Assembly: GCF_000565285.1 (NCBI RefSeq)
Contig: NZ_APVL01000011.1
Location: 62,001-126,000 of the forward strand
Reading direction: 5' to 3'
Length of the DNA stretch: 64,000 nt
Source: Cytobacillus firmus DS1
GTDB taxonomy: Bacteria; Bacillota; Bacilli; Bacillales; Cytobacillaceae
Shown here: in pieces, positions 15,882-25,957 of the stretch
How positions within the stretch are numbered: the stretch's first letter is position 1
How the letters are laid out: every line of letters begins with the position of its first letter
Position numbers and translations under genes: made by a program
Notes under the pieces: model-generated
Database searches by the model: none
Told to the model about the DNA's origin: nothing
What the model saw: only the letters and a program-made list of their open reading frames with translations

Positions 15882-15898
15882 GGACATGTAATCAAGTT

Positions 15899-15913
15899 AG
15901 ATGTCTGACGTCT
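15899..15913. promoter_or_regulatory. Palindromic operator candidate upstream of nupC
   Basis: AGATGTCTGACGTCT is an interrupted palindrome of the form AGAnGTCnGACnTCT. It lies just downstream of the predicted transcription start, the usual place for a repressor site. The regulator is unknown. Confidence 0.35.
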
Positions 15914-15919
15914 ATTCAC

Positions 15920-15950
15920 AAACCTCTTTAATCAGAGGTCTATATTTTTG
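15920..15950 (+). promoter_or_regulatory. Leader hairpin upstream of nupC
   Basis: The stem ACCTCT / AGAGGT followed by CTATATTTTT lies in the predicted nupC leader. It resembles a weak intrinsic terminator and might act as an attenuator. I see no purine-riboswitch core around it. Confidence 0.35.
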
Positions 15951-16003
15951 ACGTTTCGTAAAAACGTTTTCATCAATCTAAATTCAACAAATGAGGTGTC
16001 AAC

Positions 16004-17221
16004 ATGAGTTTTATCTGGGGTATATTCGGAATTGTGACCGTATTGGGAATAGCTTTCCTTCTTTCTTCAAATCGTAAAGCGATCAATTTCCGTACAATTC
16101 TTGGCGGTCTTGCCATTCAGTTTGCCTTTGCATTTGCCGTACTTAAATGGGATCTTGGGAAAAAAGCACTGGAAAAATTAACGTTTGCAGTAAATGACAT
16201 TGTAAGTTATGCCAATGAAGGCGTTAACTTTCTCTTTGGAGGACTGTTCCAGGAAGGTTCAGGTGTTGGGTTCGTATTTGCATTTCAGGTCCTGACAGTT
16301 GTTATTTTCTTCTCTTCCCTAATCTCTGTTCTGTATTATACAGGGATCATGCAAATAATTATTAAAGTCATTGGTGGAGGCCTTGCTAAGATGCTTGGAA
16401 CAAGTAAGGCAGAATCGATTTCTGCTGCTGCCAATATTTTTGTCGGGCAGACAGAGGCCCCTCTTATCGTCCGCCCTTTCATCAGCAAAATGACAAAGTC
16501 AGAATTATTCGCTGTCATGACCGGCGGATTGGCTTCCGTAGCCGGTTCTGTTCTAATTGGTTATTCATTGCTTGGCGTTCCACTGGAATACTTGCTTGCA
16601 GCAAGCTTTATGGCTGCTCCTGCCGGCCTTGTCATGGCTAAAATGATGCTGCCTGAAACTGAGAAATCTGAAACAACTGATGATATCACCATTGAAAAAG
16701 ATACACAATCTGTCAATATCGTAGATGCTGCGGCCCGCGGAGCGAGCGATGGTTTGATGCTTGCCTTGAACATTGGTGCCATGCTTCTTGCTTTTATCGC
16801 TTTAGTTGCTTTAATCAATGGAATCATCGGTTTTGCAGGCGGACTTTTTGGGCTAGAAAACTTAACTCTTGAAATGATTCTTGGCTTTATTTTTGCCCCA
16901 CTTGCATTTGCAGTAGGAGTCCCTTGGGCTGAGGCAGTACAGGCTGGCGGCTACATCGGCCAAAAGCTTGTGTTGAATGAATTCGTTGCATACTCAGCTT
17001 TTGCTCCAGAAATCAGCAGCCTGTCTCCTAAGACTGTTGCAGTTGTAAGCTTTGCGCTTTGCGGATTTGCGAACATTTCGTCTATGGCCATCCTTCTTGG
17101 CGGCCTCGGCAATCTGGCACCTGACCGCAGGAATGATATAGCCAAGCTGGGCATTCGTGCAGTAATAGCCGGAGCTCTTGCCTCTCTTTTAAGTGCAGCA
17201 ATTGCAGGAATGTTAATTTAA
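16004..17221 (+). CDS. nupC: CNT family nucleoside transporter (NupC type)
   Basis: A 405-residue membrane transporter of the concentrative nucleoside transporter family, importing nucleosides by cation symport. About ten hydrophobic segments are visible. The family signature GQTEAPL lies in the middle (about residue 150), followed by the gate-domain segments MTGGLASVAGSVL and the conserved C-terminal ALCGFANISSMAILLGGLG. The length matches B. subtilis NupC/NupG-type permeases. The ATG has GAGGTG upstream. It is monocistronic, with a predicted promoter, palindromic operator and leader hairpin before it and a terminator after it. Confidence 0.88.
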   Translation: MSFIWGIFGIVTVLGIAFLLSSNRKAINFRTILGGLAIQFAFAFAVLKWDLGKKALEKLTFAVNDIVSYANEGVNFLFGGLFQEGSGVGFVFAFQVLTVVIFFSSLISVLYYTGIMQIIIKVIGGGLAKMLGTSKAESISAAANIFVGQTEAPLIVRPFISKMTKSELFAVMTGGLASVAGSVLIGYSLLGVPLEYLLAASFMAAPAGLVMAKMMLPETEKSETTDDITIEKDTQSVNIVDAAARGASDGLMLALNIGAMLLAFIALVALINGIIGFAGGLFGLENLTLEMILGFIFAPLAFAVGVPWAEAVQAGGYIGQKLVLNEFVAYSAFAPEISSLSPKTVAVVSFALCGFANISSMAILLGGLGNLAPDRRNDIAKLGIRAVIAGALASLLSAAIAGMLI

Positions 17222-17228
17222 TAGTCTG

Positions 17229-17263
17229 ATAGCATACTGGATTACCGGTATGCTATTTTTTTT
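17229..17263 (+). terminator. Terminator after nupC
   Basis: The arms ATAGCATAC and GTATGCTAT are followed by eight T, seven bases after the stop codon. Confidence 0.9.
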
Positions 17264-17350
17264 GATGCCAGGCGAGAATTGTCGAACGTTATCTGAAAAT
17301 TATTTTAATTCAGAGTTGATTTTATATTTTTATTAATGTTAAAGTATTTA

Positions 17351-17364
17351 TGTAAGCGTTACCA
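17351..17364. promoter_or_regulatory. CcpA cre box upstream of dhaS
   Basis: TGTAAGCGTTACCA matches the cre consensus TGWAANCGNTNWCA at 13 of 14 positions. It lies 65 bases upstream of the aldehyde dehydrogenase start, so catabolite control by CcpA is likely. Confidence 0.6.
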
Positions 17365-17428
17365 ATAGTATTCTTCTAAAGTATTGCAGCATGGAAATAC
17401 ATAGACTACTATTTTAAGGAGGAATTAT

Positions 17429-18913
17429 ATGAGTCAGTTAACTGCAGGTTTAAAAGAAAAGGTAGAAAAGTTCTTAAGCGGAAAGAAGAAATTATATATC
17501 AATGGTGAATTTGTTGAAAGCAAATCACAGAAAACGTTTGATACGTATAACCCAGCGACAGGAGAAGTTCTGGCTACTGTTTTCGAAGCCGGTGCAGAAG
17601 ATATTGACCTGGCAGTAAAAGCAGCCCGAAAGGCTTTCGATGAAGGCAAATGGTCTAAAATGAGTGCTTCTAAGCGCAGCCGCCTCATGTACAAGCTTGC
17701 TGATCTTATGGAAGAAAACAGTGAAGAATTAGCACAGCTTGAGACATTGGATAATGGAAAGCCAATCCGTGAAACAACAAATGCCGATATTCCTTTGGCG
17801 ATTGAACATATGCGCTACTATGCAGGCTGGTCTACGAAGATTGTCGGACAGACTATTCCTGTCAGCGGGCCATTCTTCAACTATACCCGCCATGAGGCTG
17901 TTGGTGTAGTGGGGCAAATCATTCCTTGGAACTTCCCTCTTCTTATGGCAATGTGGAAGCTGGGTGCTGCCCTTGCAACGGGCTGTACGGTTGTTCTTAA
18001 ACCTGCGGAGCAAACACCTCTTTCCGCTTTATATCTTGCTGAGTTAATGGATCAGGCAGGGTTCCCTCCAGGGGTTATCAATATTGTCCCTGGTTTTGGA
18101 GAAACAGCTGGCCAGCCGCTTGTTGACCATCCGCTGGTAGATAAAATTGCGTTTACTGGTTCTACAGAAGTAGGTAAACGGATTATGTCCAATGCTTCAA
18201 AGACTTTAAAGCGGGTTACGCTTGAGCTTGGCGGCAAGTCTCCGAACATTATTCTGCCGGACGCTGATTTATCAAAGGCAATTCCTGGAGCTCTTAACGG
18301 TGTTATGTTCAACCAGGGACAGGTTTGCTGTGCCGGCTCCCGTGTATTTATACAAAAGAAGCAGTTTGATAATGTTGTAGCTGACATGGCTTCACATGCT
18401 AAAAAAATCAAGCAAGGCGCCGGAATTCATGCTGACACTGAAATTGGCCCGCTTGTATCTGCTGAGCAGCAAAACAGAGTTCTCGGGTACATTGAAAAAG
18501 GCCTAAGCGAAGGCGCTCAGCTTGTAGCAGGAGGCGACAAGCCGCAGGAGCAAGGTTACTTCGTCTCCCCTACTATCTTTGCAGATGTTCGTGATGAAAT
18601 GACAATTGCAAAGGAAGAAATTTTCGGACCGGTTATTTCGGCCATGCCTTATGATGACATTGACGAATTAATTAACCGTGCCAATAACAGCGAATATGGA
18701 TTAGCTGCAGGAGTTTGGACTCGTGATGTTGCAAATGCACACTATGTGGCCAATAAGCTCCGGGCTGGTACAGTTTGGGTGAACTGCTATAACGCTTTCG
18801 ATGCTGCATCTCCATTTGGCGGCTATAAGCAATCCGGAATTGGCCGTGAAATGGGCTCATACGCTCTTGATAACTATACAGAAGTTAAGAGTGTATGGAT
18901 CTCAATGAAATAA
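17429..18913 (+). CDS. dhaS: NAD-dependent aldehyde dehydrogenase
   Basis: A 494-residue aldehyde dehydrogenase of the ALDH superfamily, oxidising an aldehyde to the acid with NAD(P). The catalytic Cys lies in [11 protein letters not shown] (Cys300/301), the general-base Glu in LELGGKSPN, and the conserved IPWNFPL and FTGSTEVGK nucleotide-binding segments are intact. The length and the [19 protein letters not shown] region fit B. subtilis DhaS (495 residues). A good AAGGAGG site precedes the ATG. It is monocistronic with an upstream cre box, which suggests repression on good carbon sources. The exact aldehyde cannot be told from the sequence. Confidence 0.85.
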   Translation: MSQLTAGLKEKVEKFLSGKKKLYINGEFVESKSQKTFDTYNPATGEVLATVFEAGAEDIDLAVKAARKAFDEGKWSKMSASKRSRLMYKLADLMEENSEELAQLETLDNGKPIRETTNADIPLAIEHMRYYAGWSTKIVGQTIPVSGPFFNYTRHEAVGVVGQIIPWNFPLLMAMWKLGAALATGCTVVLKPAEQTPLSALYLAELMDQAGFPPGVINIVPGFGETAGQPLVDHPLVDKIAFTGSTEVGKRIMSNASKTLKRVTLELGGKSPNIILPDADLSKAIPGALNGVMFNQGQVCCAGSRVFIQKKQFDNVVADMASHAKKIKQGAGIHADTEIGPLVSAEQQNRVLGYIEKGLSEGAQLVAGGDKPQEQGYFVSPTIFADVRDEMTIAKEEIFGPVISAMPYDDIDELINRANNSEYGLAAGVWTRDVANAHYVANKLRAGTVWVNCYNAFDAASPFGGYKQSGIGREMGSYALDNYTEVKSVWISMK

Positions 18914-18923
18914 TAGCCGAATC

Positions 18924-18953
18924 AAAAAAGGAACCTTGCGGGGTTCCTTTTTT
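18924..18953 (+). terminator. Terminator after dhaS
   Basis: The stem AAAAAAGGAACC / GGTTCCTTTTTT lies 11 bases past the stop codon. The composite repeat begins in its T run. Confidence 0.9.
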
Positions 18954-19348
18954 AAAGATAAGAAAGTATAACTTTGAACTTTGATGCCTGTCTAGCTCCA
19001 GTGCCTACCTACCCCCTCGAGGTCACAAGCTTGTCTGGTTTAGGCTCCTATGGACTCGAGACATAAGCCAGCCCCTTCCAGAAGTCTTGCAGGGGCAGTC
19101 CTATGCTTGTCTTCCCTGGGCAGTCGCCTCCACATTTAGGGCAATCCTCCCAAAAAGTAAAGAACAACTTTCCGTGAGGCTCGCTTGTGCTTGAGGCCCC
19201 CAGGACAAGGAAGGCTTCGTCAGCATAATCATCGCACGACCAAAAGCGAAAGCTTTTGGGAGGATGGGGGTCATGCAGACGTTGCCACAGGACGTGGCGT
19301 TCTTAGTCTGCGTTCATTCGTGACCATGGCGCTTGCGCTTTTCTTAAC
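18954..19348 (+). repeat. Family B composite repeat (nested)
   Basis: This gene-free stretch of about 395 bases is built from nested short repeats. It starts AAAGATAAGAAAGTATAA, as does the copy at 49784, then shows CTGTCTAGCTCCAG, CCCCCTCGAGGTCACAAGC, and ends GGCGCTTGCGCTTTTCTTAA. A second related unit (CTCGAGACATAAGCC...TATGCTTGTC) is inserted near 19040-19130. A different unit, GACCAAAAGCGAAAGCTTTTGGGAGGATGG with CACAGGACGTGGCG, occupies 19200-19310. It begins exactly where the dhaS terminator ends. The open frame 19185-19403 inside it is not a gene. Confidence 0.8.
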
Positions 19349-19448
19349 TGAATCACCTTTAAACTTTCCCTTTATAAAGAATAAGTTCACAGATTATCCA
19401 TAGGATTTTTGATGGATATTATTTATCCTTATATTGGGAGGGGAAATA

Positions 19449-20048
19449 ATGAAAAAAGTATATATGATTTCCGCTATTATTGTAATATTAGGCATAGCTG
19501 CCGGCATTTCTTTTTTTATCATACGTGATATGACAGCGAAGATACCTGAACATATTACACTTTTAACCGATAATGAGAAGGTATACGACTTTGCAGAATC
19601 TGATGAAAAACTGAAGCTTGTTGAATTTATTTATACGCACTGTCCGGATATATGTCCGACGACTACCCAAAGGATGAATCTCCTGAAAAGTGACCTTACT
19701 AATGAGGGCGTATTTGGGGACAAAGTGCAATTCATTACAGTAACGATCGACCCTTATAGGGACACCACAGATGTTCTTAAAAAGTATAGAAGCACCTTTG
19801 ATATCGAAAATGATGAGAATTGGATCTTTCTTACTGCCGATCCTGATACATTGAAAAAGGATCAATCAGAAATTCAGGAGCTCGCAAACACTTTCCAATT
19901 TCAATACCGTGATCCCGGTGATGGCTTCTATGTTCACAGCACCTTTGTGTATTTGCTTGACGAGAATAATAAATTTATTAAGAAGTTCCCTATGGGAGAA
20001 GATTTTGACAGGAATGAAGTTTTCAAAAAGATAATGAAGCAAATATAA
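19449..20048 (+). CDS. ypmQ: SCO1/SenC family copper chaperone (YpmQ-like)
   Basis: A 199-residue membrane-anchored thioredoxin-fold protein of the SCO1/SenC/PrrC family, which delivers copper to the CuA centre of cytochrome oxidase. One N-terminal helix (residues 5-26) anchors it outside the cell. The copper motif C65-x3-C69 lies in THCPDICPTT, with the third ligand His163 in YVHSTF. B. subtilis YpmQ has this role and size. The start is ATG 19449 with GGGAGGGG upstream; the TTG at 19434 lies before that site. A strong terminator follows. Confidence 0.88.
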   Translation: MKKVYMISAIIVILGIAAGISFFIIRDMTAKIPEHITLLTDNEKVYDFAESDEKLKLVEFIYTHCPDICPTTTQRMNLLKSDLTNEGVFGDKVQFITVTIDPYRDTTDVLKKYRSTFDIENDENWIFLTADPDTLKKDQSEIQELANTFQFQYRDPGDGFYVHSTFVYLLDENNKFIKKFPMGEDFDRNEVFKKIMKQI

Positions 20049-20050
20049 CA

Positions 20051-20086
20051 AAAAAAATGGCGGATTTTAGGATCCGCCATTTTTTT
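20051..20086. terminator. Bidirectional terminator
   Basis: The perfect stem AAAAAAATGGCGGA / TCCGCCATTTTTTT is located between the SCO1 gene and the convergent small gene at 20090. Confidence 0.9.
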
Positions 20087-20089
20087 AAC

Positions 20090-20224
20090 CTAGTTCGCAG
20101 AAGAAGATAAATTTTTGTTTTGGTCAATGAGTATTAAAGTTTTTGACCTTGGCTTTGAGAAGCTTACTTTAATACCGGATTTCTTTAATCGGTTTACTAA
20201 ATCAACCAGCTGTTTTTTAGCCAT
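20090..20224 (-). CDS. Small basic hypothetical protein
   Basis: A 44-residue lysine-rich protein starting MAKKQLVDLVNRLKKSG, with the middle KPRSKTLILIDQN. The ATG has GGAG nine bases upstream and the gene shares a bidirectional terminator with the SCO1 gene, so it is likely real. I recognise no family. It could be a small sporulation or stress protein, but nothing in the sequence shows this. Confidence 0.5.
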   Translation of the reverse strand: MAKKQLVDLVNRLKKSGIKVSFSKPRSKTLILIDQNKNLSSSAN

Positions 20225-20316
20225 CTAAAAAACTCCTTTTTCCCTGCCTGTATGATTAATATTTTACATGAAATTTATGAAAAAACTATGAACAAAAAGA
20301 AACAATTTATACTTTT

Positions 20317-22686
20317 TCAAGGTTTTAATAAAAGTGTATGCCTAGTTTTTACTTCAGTGAGAACTGTTTTATGATAGTTCCCATCTGCCCAGTCTTCCAT
20401 CTGATCATGGTACCACTGGCTTAAAGGATGTCCGGATTGCCCTGGTCCCACCAGATGGTAGGCAGTATTCATGTTTTGTGTATCAATAACAAATCTCCAT
20501 GAGCCTCCATGATTCACAGTGCCATCCTCTTTGTTAGCTGCCGCCTGGACAGTGACTGAGCTGCCGCCAACAGGAATCCGGCCCTCTCTATTAAACAAAT
20601 AGTTTAAAGGTTTTACGCTTGAAAGCGGATGGGAAAAAGCTAATTGATGATAGTTACCCCACTTCCATTTAGTCGGGCTGCTTCCTTGAAGATCTTCGGC
20701 TTTCTTGACCGCTCTACTCAATGATTCGGAAAGGACTTCCTGCAATCCGCCCTTTTCTTCAATCCAGATGCTTTCCCGGCCATTTGCTGTATTTCTCAAT
20801 AATTCATCCACTGCCTGCTTTTGCCCTTTAAAGAGCTTCCTCATTTCGGGAGATATCTGATCTTCAAATAGAACATCGGATATGCTTTTCATCCAAAGAT
20901 TGAAAATAAGAGGGGCTGCCTCTTCCTTGCTGTCAATATAATCCCATTTACTCAGGATCGATAAAGCTTCCTTTTCAAGAGCGGTGGATGGTTCTTTCAT
21001 TCCGGACAGGAAAAGCGGTATGAATTCTTTTGCCTGCAGGTTTTTCTGATCCATCTGCAGAGACATCATATCTTCAGGTGTAAGATTATCCTTGCTGTCC
21101 AGAAAATCCTGAATGCGCATTTGCCTATACGGCTGGGCCCAATCATGACTGATATGATAAGGGTAGCTGTCATTCATAACCTTATTGTTTGCCGTTGAGA
21201 TAAAACCTTCTTCGGGATTGATCGTTTTAGGCAGCTGATCATAAGGGATGTAGCCTTTCCATCCATATTCATCCGACCAGCCGGGCACTGGCAGCAGTCC
21301 GTCTCCTTTCTTTCTGATGGGAATTTTACCATTTGCTTTATAAGCTATTGTTCCATTCGGAGAAGCAAATACAAAGTTTTGGGCAGGTGTATGAAATAAA
21401 TCCAATGCTTCTTCAAACTGATTCCAGTCTGATGATTTATTCATTTTTAGAATGGCTTCAAGCTCTTTTGAAGGCTGAAGTGCTGTCCATTGCAAAGAAA
21501 GAACGGTATCCTTGCCACTGTCTCCAGCAAATTCCGAAATCACAGGTCCGTGGCGTGTAATCGTTACTTTATAGCTAATTGGCTCTTTGCCTTTTACCTT
21601 AATTGGTTCTTCTATTACTTCTGCCTTTTCCCACTTTTCATTGAATAGAAACTCATTTATATTGGCAGGATTCCTTTTTTCAATATACAAATCCTGAACA
21701 TCTGGACCTGTATTGGTTACTCCCCATGCAATATCTTCATTGTGGCCGAGTATGATGCCTGGTATGCCCGCAAAAATGACACCGCTGACGTTCATTTCAG
21801 GGGATTCCAGCTGCATTTGATACCAGATGGAAGGAGTGCTGAGTGATAAATGAGGGTCATCTGCCAAAATAGGCTTTCCGGATGCCGTTTTACTGCCGGC
21901 TGCCACCCAGTTATTGCTTCCGTTGAATTCTGGAGGTGTGATTACTGATGCAAAGCTTTCTTCAATATTTAAGTTGTGTTTTCCTATTATGTATGGGGCT
22001 TCTTCCGGATATGAGGGGAATAATTCATACGCTTTATCTTCCGGAAAATGCTGAAGGAGATAATAGCGGAATGCCTGGCTTTCCCAGTGTCCGCCAAGAT
22101 CATATGCCATGTATTTGCCGATAGTGAGCGAATCCACTGGAGACCATTCTTCAGGTTCATAGCCGAGTATGGAAAATTCAACAGGCATTTTTCCATTTTC
22201 TTTAACCTCTTTAATATAAAGATTAACACCTTCAGCAAACCAGTCTAAAATCTGTTTTGCTTCCGGGGAATATGCTTCATAGGATTCTTCTGCTGCTCTT
22301 CTCAGTCCAAGTGTCCTAAAATATTTATCATTTTCAACCGTAGCCTCTCCGATTACTTCACTCAATCTCCCCGATGCCTGACGCCTGCTTAAATCCATCT
22401 GAAAGAGGCGGTCCTGAGCCTGCACATAGCCCTGTGCAATAAAAAGGTCGCGTTCATTGCCAGCAAGTATGTGCGGGACTCCGCTGCCATCGCGATTGAC
22501 CATAACTTCCCTAGAGATGGAACCTATTCTGATTTCCCCATCTGTTTTAGGCAGAGAGCGGGACAAAAAACCATACATAATGAAAAAGGCTGCAGCCAAT
22601 AACACTAATATGATAGCAATGCTCCAAAGCGAGTATTTCTTCCACTTTGATTTTGGCTGATGCTGGACCCCAATATTACCTTCCAT
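20317..22686 (-). CDS. Penicillin acylase family protein
   Basis: A 789-residue Ntn-hydrolase of the penicillin amidase family, which hydrolyses amide bonds of beta-lactams, acyl-homoserine lactones or related compounds. Residues 19-42 form one membrane helix, so the enzyme is probably anchored with its body outside. Autoprocessing would occur at G256-S257 in NGSNNW, with Ser257 becoming the catalytic N-terminus of the beta chain. Conserved QAQDRLFQMD and GVTNTGPDVQDLY segments flank it. The start ATG has GGGAAGGA. It follows two hotdog dehydratase genes by 16 bases, which suggests one operon. The natural substrate is unknown; quorum-signal amides are possible but unproven. Confidence 0.85.
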   Translation of the reverse strand: MEGNIGVQHQPKSKWKKYSLWSIAIILVLLAAAFFIMYGFLSRSLPKTDGEIRIGSISREVMVNRDGSGVPHILAGNERDLFIAQGYVQAQDRLFQMDLSRRQASGRLSEVIGEATVENDKYFRTLGLRRAAEESYEAYSPEAKQILDWFAEGVNLYIKEVKENGKMPVEFSILGYEPEEWSPVDSLTIGKYMAYDLGGHWESQAFRYYLLQHFPEDKAYELFPSYPEEAPYIIGKHNLNIEESFASVITPPEFNGSNNWVAAGSKTASGKPILADDPHLSLSTPSIWYQMQLESPEMNVSGVIFAGIPGIILGHNEDIAWGVTNTGPDVQDLYIEKRNPANINEFLFNEKWEKAEVIEEPIKVKGKEPISYKVTITRHGPVISEFAGDSGKDTVLSLQWTALQPSKELEAILKMNKSSDWNQFEEALDLFHTPAQNFVFASPNGTIAYKANGKIPIRKKGDGLLPVPGWSDEYGWKGYIPYDQLPKTINPEEGFISTANNKVMNDSYPYHISHDWAQPYRQMRIQDFLDSKDNLTPEDMMSLQMDQKNLQAKEFIPLFLSGMKEPSTALEKEALSILSKWDYIDSKEEAAPLIFNLWMKSISDVLFEDQISPEMRKLFKGQKQAVDELLRNTANGRESIWIEEKGGLQEVLSESLSRAVKKAEDLQGSSPTKWKWGNYHQLAFSHPLSSVKPLNYLFNREGRIPVGGSSVTVQAAANKEDGTVNHGGSWRFVIDTQNMNTAYHLVGPGQSGHPLSQWYHDQMEDWADGNYHKTVLTEVKTRHTLLLKP

Positions 22687-22705
22687 GATATTCCTTCCCT
22701 TTTTG

Positions 22706-23089
22706 TTAAATTTTTACTTCGAACCGGCCGGAAAGCTTTAGCTCACCAGCTTCATTTTTAACTGATACCTCTCCCGTCAGCCTTTTTTCGTCATCCTCCC
22801 ATATTTCTCCTGTTGTTCTTCCTTCTATTGTCAGCTTCTCGCCTGGGCGTGTCATTTTGCTGAAGCGCACTTTGTACTTTCTCAGGTCCTTTCTTGGAAA
22901 CCACTCAGCCAATGCTTCACCTGCCATTCCCATTATGAGCATCCCATGGGCGATCACTCCGTCCAATCCGGCTTTTTCTCCAATAGGGACTACTGTATGA
23001 ATAGGATTGAAATCACCTGATGCACCGGCATACTTAACCAGCTGTGTATGTGTGATCCCGGGTTTTTTGATCATTTTCAGCTCACTCAT
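22706..23089 (-). CDS. MaoC-like hotdog dehydratase
   Basis: A 127-residue single-hotdog protein with the R-hydratase signature: ASGDFNPIHT near residue 24 holds the catalytic Asp and His, then GVIAHGML. Members hydrate or dehydrate (3R)-hydroxyacyl thioesters. The start is ATG 23089, with GAGGGG upstream, overlapping the end of the preceding gene by eight bases; the open frame to 23149 has no ribosome site. The tight overlap with the FAS1-type partner suggests the two form a heterodimeric dehydratase, as in the mycobacterial HadAB type. Confidence 0.8.
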   Translation of the reverse strand: MSELKMIKKPGITHTQLVKYAGASGDFNPIHTVVPIGEKAGLDGVIAHGMLIMGMAGEALAEWFPRKDLRKYKVRFSKMTRPGEKLTIEGRTTGEIWEDDEKRLTGEVSVKNEAGELKLSGRFEVKI

Positions 23090-23534
23090 TTTTGCTTGCC
23101 CCTCTTTCAATAATGGTGGATTCTGAATAAAGAACATCTTTTCCAACACTGTTTTTGTAATGAATACCTATTGTAATAAACCGCAGATTCCTCTTTTCAA
23201 AAGAAGAAATTAATTTAGGGTCGCAAGTTACTGTATCGCCGGCACATATTTCCCCAAAATAGCGGTATTCCTGACCGCCGTGAAGAACCTTGAGCGGGTC
23301 AAGGCCGAATAGCTTGATTAGGGTTTCGAAGTCCAAGCCTCCCCACATCTCGATAGCTGTTGGAAATGTAGGAGGAATGGGGATATCCCTGTACCCCTCT
23401 TTTCTTGCAGTACCGGCATCGTAATAAATAGGATTACTGTCTCCAATTGCCATAGCAAATTCCTTGATTTTTCCCCTTTCAATGGTGAATCGGAAAGGTT
23501 TTAACCTTACATCTTCTTTTAAAAGAGATTCCAT
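23082..23534 (-). CDS. FAS1-type hotdog dehydratase subunit
   Basis: A 150-residue protein of the MaoC N-terminal (FAS1-like) dehydratase group. The segments FAMAIGDSNPIYYD, IPIPPTFPTAIEMWG and LHGGQEYRYFGEICAGDTVT are typical. These subunits often lack the full catalytic pair and bind the acyl chain while a MaoC partner supplies catalysis; here that partner is the overlapping gene downstream. The start is set at ATG 23534 with AAGGAAG upstream. The role is likely hydroxyacyl-CoA or -ACP dehydration; the pathway is not evident. Confidence 0.75.
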   Translation of the reverse strand: MESLLKEDVRLKPFRFTIERGKIKEFAMAIGDSNPIYYDAGTARKEGYRDIPIPPTFPTAIEMWGGLDFETLIKLFGLDPLKVLHGGQEYRYFGEICAGDTVTCDPKLISSFEKRNLRFITIGIHYKNSVGKDVLYSESTIIERGASKNE

Positions 23535-23683
23535 TAATATCGCACTTCCTTTCATTCTTTTATAATCTTTATGTATTCGACTTTTTCCGCCTGCTTCCTG
23601 TTAATTCTCTAAACTTTTATTGAAATCGCTGCTTGATATAAAGAAGGATTCGCGATTACGAGCTGAAAGTGGTATAATTTTAA

Positions 23684-25360
<1,677 letters not shown>

Positions 25361-25364
25361 CAGT

Positions 25365-25392
25365 AAAGCAGGAGGAATAGCCTCCTGCTTTT
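25365..25392 (+). terminator. Terminator after ykpA
   Basis: The stem AAGCAGGAGG / CCTCCTGCTT is followed by TTAGTTT. Confidence 0.75.
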
Positions 25393-25398
25393 AGTTTG

Positions 25399-25536
25399 TT
25401 AAAAATCCTGTTTTTTCTTTTTATGGCGTGCAGAGGAAGCTGTTCTGCTCCCTGTTTCCATGTTGGTTGTCCCTTGCCCTTCGACGTTAGCTGAGCTTAA
25501 TCCAGCTTTTGAAGGGTCTTTTTTGCGTTTGCTCAT
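25399..25536 (-). CDS. yuzL: YuzL-like small protein
   Basis: A 45-residue basic protein beginning MSKRKKDPSKAGLSSANVEG, then QGTT and a Lys-rich tail. This pattern (KKDPSKAG, VEGQGTT) fits the small YuzL family of Bacillus as remembered; some such proteins are spore-associated. It has a strong ribosome site (AGGAGGTG) and is divergent from the ykuS-like gene, sharing a 100-base intergenic region. Confidence 0.6.
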   Translation of the reverse strand: MSKRKKDPSKAGLSSANVEGQGTTNMETGSRTASSARHKKKKQDF

Positions 25537-25640
25537 AGTTAAACACCTCCTTTCTTACTGTTTCGTGTTAAGGCTATTTTTATCCATGGAATAAAAATGG
25601 AGAACAAAAGCCAATCTAACAAACGGAGGAGGTGTTAACA

Positions 25641-25886
25641 TTGACGAAAAGAGTAGCTGTTGAACAATCCTTAACAAATGTTTCTGAAGCGCTTCGCCAA
25701 AAAGGATATGATGTGGTTGACTTGAAGTCGGCGCATGATGCTGAGAACTGCTCCTGCTGTGTAGTGAGCGGTGTTGATTCAAATGTAATGGGTATGCAGG
25801 ATGTTTCTACAAAGGCTTCTGTCATTGAAGCAAGCGGCCTGTCGGCGGATGAGGTATGCCGTCAGGTGGAGCAAAGAATGCAATAA
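25641..25886 (+). CDS. ykuS: UPF0180 family protein (YkuS-like)
   Basis: An 81-residue protein of the UPF0180 family, the same length as B. subtilis YkuS. Features are VAVEQSLTNVSEALRQKGYDVVDL, a CSCCVVSG segment and MGMQDV. The function is unknown. The start is TTG 25641 behind GGAGGAGGTG; the GTG at 25632 overlaps that ribosome site and is unlikely. Confidence 0.82.
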   Translation: MTKRVAVEQSLTNVSEALRQKGYDVVDLKSAHDAENCSCCVVSGVDSNVMGMQDVSTKASVIEASGLSADEVCRQVEQRMQ

Positions 25887-25896
25887 AAGATTGTCC

Positions 25897-25928
25897 AAAG
25901 ACTAAAGAGAATTTCTTTAGTCTTTTTT
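25897..25928 (+). terminator. Terminator after the ykuS-like gene
   Basis: The stem AAAGACTAAAGA / TCTTTAGTCTTT is followed by a T run. Confidence 0.85.
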
Positions 25929-25931
25929 CAT

Positions 25932-25957
25932 AAAAAAAGACGGGCATTATACCCGTC
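25932..25957 (-). terminator. Terminator overlapping the stop codon of the carboxypeptidase gene
   Basis: On the minus strand GACGGG-TATAATGC-CCCGTC is followed by seven T. The 5' arm is the end of the coding region (codons for Gly-Arg-Val) and the TAA stop lies in the loop. Confidence 0.85.

Noticed and set aside
19185-19403. Open frame of 72 codons after dhaS
   Set aside because: It lies in the nested repeat block, with no ribosome site and no protein-like features.
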